Shown here in pieces: positions 1-6,197 of a stretch of DNA of 64,000 bases. This DNA is from Cyclobacteriaceae bacterium (lineage in GTDB: Bacteria > Bacteroidota > Bacteroidia > Cytophagales > Cyclobacteriaceae): NCBI GenBank assembly GCA_019694875.1, contig JAIBBC010000003.1:484469-548468 (forward strand). Direction: 5' to 3'. How positions within the stretch are numbered: position 1 is the stretch's first letter; every line of letters begins with the position of its first letter. Both the position numbers and the translations under genes were made by a program. The notes under the pieces were generated by a model that was not told the origin of the DNA, ran no database searches, and saw only the letters and a program-made list of their open reading frames with translations.

Positions 1-47
1 ATGCCCGGCTGGCCGGACTTGGGAATCGCTTTATGCGCAACCACTTT

Positions 48-508
48 GCGGGATTTCTGCCTGACAACGCTCTAATTCTCTACGAAAAGGCGCTAATTCT
101 CCGTTACCACGCGAGAATACTCAGTCAACCTGCGGGAATACTCAGTCAACCTACGAGAATTCTCACTCAACCTGCGAGAATACTCACTCAACCTGCGAGA
201 ATACTCACTCAACCTGCGGGAATACTCAGTCAACCTGCGAGAATACTCACTCAACCCGCGAGAATACTCATTCAACCTGCGAGAATACTCGGTCAACCTG
301 CGGGAATACTCACTCAACCTGCGAGAATACTCACTCAACCTGCGAGAATACTCACTCAACCTGCGAGAATACTCGGTCACCCTGCGAGAATTCTGAGTAA
401 CCCTGCGAGAATTCTCAGTCACCATGCTCCAATTCTCCCCGGAGATGCTCTAACTCTGCCCGGAGATGCTCTAACTCTTCCCGGAGATGCCATAAGTCTG
501 GCGGAGTT
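48..508. repeat. 21-bp tandem repeat array (about 22 units), open as a heptapeptide-repeat frame
   Basis: Units of exactly 21 bp start with GCG or GCT at 48, 69, 90, 111 and so on to about 489. Units between 111 and 425 are nearly identical; those at both ends are diverged. Because 21 is a multiple of three, the plus-strand frame starting at ATG 33 stays open to 515 and reads as a heptad, typically A-R-I-L-T-Q-P. That frame has no stop back to the window edge, so a gene could begin outside. In diverged end units the heptad Ala1 and Leu4 persist while Leu codons vary (CTC, CTG, CTT), which hints at coding. A shorter minus-strand frame (93-425) is also open, as expected for any such repeat. There are no spacers, so it is not CRISPR. 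Whether it is translated is undecided. Confidence 0.85.
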
Positions 509-542
509 GCTCTAATTCGGACTCTATTCGCTAAATTTCAGT

Positions 543-1265
543 CTACAAATTAAAGAACCAAGTGCTGAAGGTTTGCCAGAACTCAAACCTGTAAAAATTG
601 AGAACGCCATAATGGTAAATCAAATGAATGGCCAGGGCGACCGGAAAAACATTGATGCGCTTATGCGACCGCCAATCCCACACGGATAAAGCCACGAGCA
701 ACATGTCGCCCAGCGTTAGCCCAACCACCTGCACCACCGGCCCTTCGACATCGGGGAAATATCGCGCCAATGACGGCAAGTATGAATCGATGATCCTGTC
801 AATAACAGCGGTAAACATGGGAATGATTGTACAAATCATGTAACGCGCATGTATTGCCGGTTTGTTTTTATAAACGATTGCCAGCCCATAAAAAATCAAA
901 AAGGTGAGCAATGCCAGCAAAACCGAAGCTGTAAAAAGATAGTCGCGCACCGTTAACGATTCAAGCTCCTGCAACCTATACTTATAAAGATCAACCGTGG
1001 TAAAGGCAATCAGCGGCACAACTACATAAGAAAGCTTACCAGCCTGTTTATGAATGGTGAACTTTTTTACCCGTATCAAATATGCCTGAGCTATTAACAG
1101 CGCACACCACACGATCATGGTAATGCCGTGCAGGTGCATGCGATAATTTTCCTGATCCAGTAGTTTTGTGAAATATGTGAGCCAAAAACCGGCCAGCATG
1201 AGCAGAAAGAACACCACGAAATAGAGATGGCTTTTCTGATAGATGGTTCTTTCCAGTTTCATCAT
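543..1265 (-). CDS. Seven-helix integral membrane protein of unknown function
   Basis: The 240-residue protein has about seven hydrophobic segments (near residues 13-33, 45-63, 80-100, 108-130, 143-162, 178-197 and 207-222). Conserved-looking histidines lie at the helix edges (MHLHG near 44, HKQAGK near 73, HARYM near 139). That histidine placement loosely recalls DUF2306-type membrane proteins, but the assignment is not secure. The start is ATG ATG with lysine following. The gene ends next to the 21-bp array and begins 6 bp from the stop of the next upstream minus-strand gene, so it may be the last gene of an operon. Confidence 0.7.
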   Translation of the reverse strand: MMKLERTIYQKSHLYFVVFFLLMLAGFWLTYFTKLLDQENYRMHLHGITMIVWCALLIAQAYLIRVKKFTIHKQAGKLSYVVVPLIAFTTVDLYKYRLQELESLTVRDYLFTASVLLALLTFLIFYGLAIVYKNKPAIHARYMICTIIPMFTAVIDRIIDSYLPSLARYFPDVEGPVVQVVGLTLGDMLLVALSVWDWRSHKRINVFPVALAIHLIYHYGVLNFYRFEFWQTFSTWFFNL

Positions 1266-1271
1266 TACCGT

Positions 1272-1781
1272 TTAATCAACCTCTCCTTTTATTTTAAGCT
1301 GGCCTACAAACTCTTTCAAGTTCGTAGTCTTAAATACGTTTACGTTTGTCAGGATTCTCTTTACGGTTGACCGGCAGTAGTCAACGCCCGATAGCGGGCT
1401 CACGCAACTGGCACACGCATCCCGGTTGAGAAAAATGTACGGACCGGCTTGAACCATCTCTCCAAATACGGTCGGCAACCAGCAACTTGACATCATGTTT
1501 CTGCTGTGCGATAAATTTTTACATTCTGCCGAATCGGAACGATCATAAATAAAATAAGAAATACTGGGAAAGCACTCACCGTGATAAACCAGATCACGAC
1601 TGCCACGCTCATGGACAGGTTTCGACCGGAAGAATGTTATCCGTCCGATAGACTTATCGGATTTCGTTTTGCTGTAGGTATGAAGCGTGTAGTTCCACAA
1701 TTCGAGTGAGTCAGTCTGGCTTAATGCCTGCATCGAATGCAGGGCGAATAAAACAACAATTAGTATTCTCACGTGTTTCAT
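1272..1781 (-). CDS. Small secreted cysteine-containing hypothetical protein
   Basis: I do not recognise this family. The reading frame opens at a TTG at 1808, but the ATG at 1781 gives a clean signal peptide (MKHVRILIVVLFALHSMQ, cleavage near ALSQ) and is chosen as the start, giving 169 residues. The mature part has several cysteines, including CASC and a nearby DYC, which could form periplasmic disulfides. It sits between another small secreted protein (1809-2234) and the seven-helix protein, all on the minus strand with short gaps, so co-transcription is likely. Confidence 0.55.
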   Translation of the reverse strand: MKHVRILIVVLFALHSMQALSQTDSLELWNYTLHTYSKTKSDKSIGRITFFRSKPVHERGSRDLVYHGECFPSISYFIYDRSDSAECKNLSHSRNMMSSCWLPTVFGEMVQAGPYIFLNRDACASCVSPLSGVDYCRSTVKRILTNVNVFKTTNLKEFVGQLKIKGEVD

Positions 1782-1808
1782 TGGTGCTTTCGAAATTCCG
1801 ACTTTCAA

Positions 1809-2234
1809 TTATGGTTTCCCGGAAACTAACACACTGTCCAAACACTCCGCGGAGCCCAAAAAATCCTTATCTACAAACATTTTCCTAAGCCGAACTTTAT
1901 CAAAATTTGTACAACCTGAACACACCTCAATCTTAAGGTTGGAGTTCTTTATTTTCATCATTAGCTTCTTTTCATTATTCGTCAGCGCATATTGCTCTAG
2001 CGTTGAAAGTTTCTCCAACACTATTGTTGCGAGAAACTGCTCAGCAGCACTTCCTTTACTGAGAAGCAAAGATATTTCAGTGTATTTTCTACCGGCAATT
2101 AAGTCAGTCATTTTTCTTACGACTTCGGTAGCCGAACCACTGCGGTAACAGTTAAAACCAACCACGTTTATATCACCCTGTGCAACGCCTTGGCTTGCAA
2201 CAAGCAGCAAAAAAATAAACATCATTAATTTCAT
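1809..2234 (-). CDS. Small secreted hypothetical protein
   Basis: The family is not recognised. The open frame extends to 2282, but the ATG at 2234 is preceded by AAGGAGATGG, a good ribosome-binding site, and begins a signal peptide (MKLMMFIFLLLVASQGVAQG). The protein is then 141 residues. The mature sequence is mostly helical with cysteines at FNCYRS, VCSGC and AECLD. Its stop lies 27 bp upstream of the start of the next small secreted gene, suggesting a translationally linked pair. The upstream end abuts the broken J-domain gene. Confidence 0.55.
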   Translation of the reverse strand: MKLMMFIFLLLVASQGVAQGDINVVGFNCYRSGSATEVVRKMTDLIAGRKYTEISLLLSKGSAAEQFLATIVLEKLSTLEQYALTNNEKKLMMKIKNSNLKIEVCSGCTNFDKVRLRKMFVDKDFLGSAECLDSVLVSGKP

Positions 2235-2274
2235 AGCACTTCCATCTCCTTCCTGCACTGGCCGATTACAACAA

Positions 2275-2795
2275 TCACTCATTTACTTCTTTTGCGATCC
2301 GGTTAATCTTGAGCCGGGCAAAGAAAAGGCCAGTAAGCGTTACTACAAGTCCAACAATTGAGTAGGCAAAATCCTGCGCGAAAATGCCTTTGCCAATAGT
2401 CCAAAGTCCAAAAAAAGTAGTTACACACGATGCAAACAAAAGATCGTCAGCACTAAAGAATAATTCAATCAGAATCTTCCATAAAATCTTTCGTCTAAAT
2501 AAGCGAAAATCATCCGCGTATTTATTTCCATCCAGATCAATTCTTTTCAGGTCAATTTTAAATTCACCCCTCCCCTCCAATGAAGAAGAAAAACGATCAT
2601 ACTCACTATCGTACCTTTCCCTGGTTTTGAATTGGAAAGAACAGTATATGCCTCGTAGATTTCAATAAAGTCAGTTCTTGTTTCACGGTTTGTTTTATCG
2701 GGGTGAGTCAGCAGCGCTTTGATCCGGAAATGCTTCTTTACTACATCAGTCGATGCCGTCTTGTCGACTCCCAAAATCTTATAATAGTTCTTCAT
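2275..2795 (-). pseudogene. J-domain membrane protein split by a one-base frameshift
   Basis: The N-terminal frame (2795 downwards) is a J domain: MKNYYKILGVDK, the HPD motif at residues 31-33, and helix III reading EIYEAYTVLS. After the run of four A (plus-strand TTTT at 2625-2628) that frame drifts into unrelated sequence and stops at 2547. The next frame continues as KTRERYDSEYDRF, the expected J-domain helix IV, and runs to 2275 with two hydrophobic segments. Adding one A would restore a single 173-residue co-chaperone-like protein with a J domain and a membrane-anchored tail. The TTG at 2580 that opens the downstream frame is an artefact. This is either a real one-base deletion or a sequencing error in a homopolymer. 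Confidence 0.8.
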
Positions 2796-2807
2796 TTTTG
2801 ACCGCTT

Positions 2808-3386
2808 TCAATTGGTCTTAAATGATTTCAAACAGTCTAACATAATAGACATATCTTTTTCTAAATCTTTTGTTCGGGATGCATTCGCGGATAGTAAATA
2901 ATAATCTCCTGTCGTATTACCTTCTGCGACAAAATAAACAAATTCTATTTCACCATATCTGCCGGTATCTGATCTTCCATGAACAAAAAAGGCGGGTCTC
3001 TTTAAAATGTCAGTTTTACCCGATTCTATAATCCTGAAATTGAAGTCTTTTGTGTTTTGCAGCTGAGTTTTCATTAAAAGATGTGTTAATTCTATATCCA
3101 CTTCACTACGTGAAGGTTTTACCTTTAGTATGGATAGTGTGTTTACGAATCCATTTGCGTCACCCGGCGAAGCCATATCCACTCCCAGAACGATTGAATC
3201 ACGCACGTAATCCTTTTCTATTTTCCAAACCCACTCAACCGGCACATTCAACTCAAAATCAAACGCAGGATCGGTTACTTTCTTTACTGCAAGATTATTC
3301 GAATGTGCTGCATATTGCTCTACGGTCAATTCCTTTTCCGCACAAGCAGATACAAGAAATATTAAAAGAGGTAACAGTAATCGCAT
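2808..3386 (-). CDS. Lipoprotein of unknown function
   Basis: The 192-residue protein begins with a short signal sequence ending in a lipobox (LVSAC, Cys15), so it should be lipidated and inserted in the envelope. The rest is soluble and beta-rich, with a pattern (FELNVPVEW near residue 43; FFVHGRSD and IEFVYFV further on) resembling PsbP-like small lipoproteins, but I cannot name a family. Its start lies just beyond the attC-like spacer 3401-3482. It would be the most downstream gene of the cassette-like series, and no such spacer follows its stop. Confidence 0.6.
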   Translation of the reverse strand: MRLLLPLLIFLVSACAEKELTVEQYAAHSNNLAVKKVTDPAFDFELNVPVEWVWKIEKDYVRDSIVLGVDMASPGDANGFVNTLSILKVKPSRSEVDIELTHLLMKTQLQNTKDFNFRIIESGKTDILKRPAFFVHGRSDTGRYGEIEFVYFVAEGNTTGDYYLLSANASRTKDLEKDMSIMLDCLKSFKTN

Positions 3387-3400
3387 GTCTTTAAGAATTA

Positions 3401-3482
3401 CCCATAACGTCTGGCTATAAGTTGTTGTTTTACCAATTAAACTAAAATAAAAAGGGCAATGACTTATAGCTTGTGTTGGCGG
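3401..3482 (-). repeat. attC-like intergenic site A
   Basis: Read in gene direction, the spacer begins 8 nt after the stop of the 3491 gene with CCGCCAACACAAGC. It contains a perfect 9-bp inverted repeat (ACTTATAGC against GCTATAAGT, plus-strand 3414-3422 and 3462-3470) and ends with AGACGTTATGGG. The order end-motif, inner arm, centre, inner arm, ACGTT end-motif matches integron attC layout (R'', L'', L', R'). Sites B and C share both end motifs. Confidence 0.45.
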
Positions 3483-3490
3483 TTAGTGCA

Positions 3491-3961
3491 TCAAATACCG
3501 CTAAACTCTTTAAGTGCAACCAAATGTTTATCAATGTCATTTTTTAAATCTTCCGTCAACAGAACAACTTTGTCACCAGAGGTTTTTTGCATAAATAAAC
3601 TGTAGCGATTCTTGTTGTCCTGCCTTATCGAAAACCCCCAAATCTTATCGATAGGAGTTCTGTCCAAATTGAATCTCAGTCCCAAAACACTTATGTCTTT
3701 GTCGATAGATTTAAAATTGTCATTTAGTTTAATCTCTCTTCTAGTCGACAACACCACTCCAAGTAATCCAAACAGAACCCACTTCAAAACCATTCCGTTG
3801 TCCATGAGGGTAACAATGATTACAAGAACCATTGCCATCACAGAGTTCTTCCAACTTTCAAGAAAATATTTTTTGTCTATTATATCTACTTTAACATAGC
3901 ATGACCGCCAACGTTTTGCCCTTCTGCAGTAGCGCGCTTCCGAAGGCGCGTTCAATTCCAC
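3491..3961 (-). CDS. Small membrane protein with PH-like C-terminal region, start uncertain
   Basis: The protein has up to 156 residues, with two adjacent hydrophobic segments at about 40-74 (VMAMVLVIIVTLM and WVLFGLLGVVL). A soluble tail follows that reads like a small beta-sandwich (IDKIWGFSIRQDN near 105). The family is not recognised. The first available start, GTG at 3961, lies inside attC-like site B, so the first 20 or so residues (rich in Arg) are probably not translated. No ATG occurs between 3903 and the first helix, so the true start may be a rare codon. It is a stand-alone gene between two attC-like sites. Confidence 0.45.
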   Translation of the reverse strand: MELNAPSEARYCRRAKRWRSCYVKVDIIDKKYFLESWKNSVMAMVLVIIVTLMDNGMVLKWVLFGLLGVVLSTRREIKLNDNFKSIDKDISVLGLRFNLDRTPIDKIWGFSIRQDNKNRYSLFMQKTSGDKVVLLTEDLKNDIDKHLVALKEFSGI

Positions 3962-4000
3962 GAAACCGAACGTTGAACTAAGATAACATTTTGTTAGCGG
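3905..4000 (-). repeat. attC-like intergenic site B
   Basis: Read in gene direction, the site starts with CCGCTAACAAAATG 28 nt after the stop of the immunity-like gene and ends with CAAAACGTTGGCGG. These termini are near-perfect inverted repeats of each other (CCGCTAAC against GTTGGCGG, 7 of 8). The interior forms a GC-rich hairpin (GCGCGCTTCC on the plus strand pairing with GAAGGCGCG) plus a GTTCAA/TTGAAC arm. It shares its end motifs with sites A and C. Confidence 0.45.
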
Positions 4001-4028
4001 CTGCGGTCTGTTTATGCGCTGTTACGTC

Positions 4029-4409
4029 TCACTTACCGTGGGTAATTCTAATTATTCGTCCGTCTCTGGCGTCCATGATTATTAAAAATGTCCCACCAAC
4101 AGATCTTTTCTCCAATGTACCCGAGATACTCCAGTAGTTCTTGATTTTATAAATCTTATAAGGCCTTTGCTTCTTTATATTTGTCTGTCCGTAAATCGCA
4201 AAGAGAATTTGCTCAGCCACTGAAACTGCTGTCTTTTTGTCCTTAATTATTTCTCTTTGCTTGCGCACAACATTGTGAAGCGTTGTGTCAGCAAGACTTT
4301 GTTCCAATTCAACTTTTGCGAACTCCTCGCCCAAAATTATCCGTGAATCACTTTGTCCGCAGCAAAACAAACTCATTTGAATAAATATTCCTGTAAGTAA
4401 AAGCTTCAT
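4029..4409 (-). CDS. NTF2-fold immunity-like secreted protein
   Basis: The protein has 126 residues from ATG 4409; the TTG at 4415 is ignored. A signal peptide (MKLLLTGIFIQMSLFCCGQ) may end in a lipobox-like LFCC. The mature part matches the NTF2-fold immunity family: AEQILFAIYGQTNI, the KQRPYKIYKI strand, NYWSISGTL, the GGTFLIIMD strand, then DGRIIRITHGK at the C-terminus. Members usually neutralise toxin domains of contact-dependent or polymorphic toxin systems, or occur as orphans. No toxin gene is visible nearby, so this is an orphan, flanked on both sides by attC-like sites B and C. The function is inferred from family resemblance only. Confidence 0.7.
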   Translation of the reverse strand: MKLLLTGIFIQMSLFCCGQSDSRIILGEEFAKVELEQSLADTTLHNVVRKQREIIKDKKTAVSVAEQILFAIYGQTNIKKQRPYKIYKIKNYWSISGTLEKRSVGGTFLIIMDARDGRIIRITHGK

Positions 4410-4440
4410 TGTCAACTGTTAATTATTCTGTCCAGCAATT

Positions 4441-4564
4441 GCCCACAACGTCCGGATATAGGCCACACTATGGCCGATATCCTTTTATTGTTTCCTCAAG
4501 ATAACACCTCCCCAATCCGCCTCCAAGCCTGAAGATCGAAACAAAAGTCAACCTGGTTGTTGGC
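4441..4564 (-). repeat. attC-like intergenic site C
   Basis: Read in gene direction, the site starts directly after the stop of the 4565 gene with GCCAACAACC and ends with CCGGACGTTGTGGGC. Near the end is a strong hairpin (plus-strand 4454-4482, GGATATAGGCCA pairing with TGGCCGATATCC, 11 of 12). The GCCAACAACC end is complementary to the GTTGTGGGC end with one mismatch. It also contains one copy of the 58-bp repeat (4494-4551). Confidence 0.45.
4494..4551 (-). repeat. 58-bp dispersed repeat, copy 1
   Basis: In gene direction this begins TTGACTTTTGT and ends AGGTGTTATCTTGAGG. It has the same length, orientation and ends as 6045-6102; the interior matches at roughly two thirds of positions. 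The two copies bracket the Ntn-hydrolase fusion gene. Confidence 0.75.
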
Positions 4565-5980
4565 TTACCACACATAAATTTTTGAGTACATATCAGGGCC
4601 GGTACCAATGTACATCATGTTTATTTTATCTGTCAGGTAGTCGTTATTAACTTTGAACTTATATATGTTTTCTCCTTTGGGAAGCACTGCCTCGCACATC
4701 CAAACGCCATTTTGTTTTGTCATTTTTATGGCGTTCTTCGTCCATTGCGTAAATTCTCCCATCAGCAGAACTTGCTCTGCTCCTTCAAAATCACTGAGCT
4801 TGAAAATTACTTTCTGACTGTCTTGCCTGCCCCAAAGCGTTGCCAAATAATCGTTCGGCTGAAGTTCTAATGCTCGTGCAAAGTTTTTAGAGCTTTCGTT
4901 TAAATTATTGTCCTTTCTGTACGCTACGCCTAACCAGGTATAGATATCGGATTTATCAGGGTCAAACTCTTTAAGGGTTTCTAGGAGCCTGATTGCTTCT
5001 TTGGCTTTGCCGTTGTCTATCCATTGGATACACAAGTTTATGACAGCGTTGTTCGTAAAATTATATTTGTCGGCTGAATTATTTCGTAACGTTTTGTAGG
5101 TGGTTACGACCTCGTTAATGCCTTCGTTTTTCAATTTTTTCTCAAGCAGAGCAGAAACGTCTTTTGGAAAATAATCCACCAGATCGTTATGATGTTTCCC
5201 GCTTTGAAGTTCGCTTTTAAGATCGATTATCTTTTCCGTTGTGAAATCGTTTTTGTAATACACATGAAGGATCGCCTTTTTTAAGTCAATCGCCATGGAG
5301 TAGTTTGTAATTAAAGTTTGCGGTTGTTTTTGCGTTGATTTTTGCAAAATGTTCTTGATGTCCGCTAACTGAAATGTTGTTGTTGCGCCCAGGTAAGTAC
5401 TTGCCACATCCCGTCTGTAACACGCTTCTTTGTGTCCACCGTTGATACAGTAGTTTGTCAACGCAAAATTTGTTTCCGTCTTACGAATGATGTAGCCGCC
5501 ATGAACTGTGGCATAATCGCCACTGGCATCAGCAATGTATAATTGAGCATTTTTGAGTTTAACTAAATTGAATTTGTTTATGTAGTGAATAGCTTCCTCT
5601 ACCGTTTTGCAGGATTTTAATATATCGTGCACCAACTCTTTCTTTCTGTCTTTTTTTGTTGGATCATTCACCACGGGCATTTCGTCTATTGCTGTATAGT
5701 CCATAAATAACCCGTACTCGTTAAGTCCGCCCTGCGGGTTTTTGTACATCAATCCATAGAATAATTTACCTGCTGAAAGTTCTGTCCAGATCATGTAGCC
5801 ATAGCCGGCTTTCTGCGCTGGGTAATACCACATTCTGTATTTAGTTGAGAACAGTTCGTCTTCATTGTTTCCAATCCAAACATGTTGTCCGTCATTAGCC
5901 ATGAAAATTGTGCAGGCGTTTGAGGGGATTGTGCTTGTCAAAAAGTAAATGCAGATAACGAGGGTGGAGATTTTTTGCAT
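4565..5980 (-). CDS. Secreted Ntn-hydrolase (choloylglycine hydrolase-like) fused to TPR and carbohydrate-binding domain
   Basis: The 471-residue protein has a signal peptide (residues 1-22) ending before Cys23 in NACTIFMAND. Cleavage would expose an N-terminal cysteine nucleophile, as in linear amide C-N hydrolases; GNNEDEL near 38-44 matches the family's substrate-site strand. The catalytic region runs to about 280. Residues about 310-390 form TPR-like helices (AIRLLETLKEFDPDKSDIY). The last 75 residues resemble an AMPK/CBM48-type glycogen-binding module (VLLMGEFTQWTKNAIKM, GENIYKFKVNNDY). The domain combination is unusual. It probably cleaves an amide or peptide bond in the periplasm or outside, with the terminal module holding a glycan; the substrate is unknown. 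It is a single gene between two 58-bp repeats. Confidence 0.7.
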   Translation of the reverse strand: MQKISTLVICIYFLTSTIPSNACTIFMANDGQHVWIGNNEDELFSTKYRMWYYPAQKAGYGYMIWTELSAGKLFYGLMYKNPQGGLNEYGLFMDYTAIDEMPVVNDPTKKDRKKELVHDILKSCKTVEEAIHYINKFNLVKLKNAQLYIADASGDYATVHGGYIIRKTETNFALTNYCINGGHKEACYRRDVASTYLGATTTFQLADIKNILQKSTQKQPQTLITNYSMAIDLKKAILHVYYKNDFTTEKIIDLKSELQSGKHHNDLVDYFPKDVSALLEKKLKNEGINEVVTTYKTLRNNSADKYNFTNNAVINLCIQWIDNGKAKEAIRLLETLKEFDPDKSDIYTWLGVAYRKDNNLNESSKNFARALELQPNDYLATLWGRQDSQKVIFKLSDFEGAEQVLLMGEFTQWTKNAIKMTKQNGVWMCEAVLPKGENIYKFKVNNDYLTDKINMMYIGTGPDMYSKIYVW

Positions 5981-6044
5981 TATAAAACTTGTTTTATCAG
6001 TTGCTTAACTTGTAACGGGGTGTTTTCTCAGCCCGCTATCATTC

Positions 6045-6102
6045 CCTCAAGATAACTCCTTCCTGATCGGGCTACAAGCCCGGGGTTGTTTACAAAAGTC
6101 AA
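6045..6102 (-). repeat. 58-bp dispersed repeat, copy 2, with internal hairpin
   Basis: This has the same ends as 4494-4551 (TTGACTTTTGT and AGGAGTTATCTTGAGG in gene direction). Its centre carries a perfect hairpin, CGGGCTTGTAGCCCG (6068-6082). It lies upstream of the 4565 gene, whereas copy 1 lies downstream, both in the same orientation. Confidence 0.75.
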
Positions 6103-6197
6103 TCTGTGTCAGTCAAACTCTTCGCTCCAGATTTTATTTCACCAAGTCCACCTAAAAACCGTCTCTTCTCTTATTTTTGCACGCTATTTTAGTTTTT

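Noticed and set aside
48-508. CRISPR array at the left end
   Set aside because: The 21-bp units are directly abutting with no spacers and no cas gene is present.
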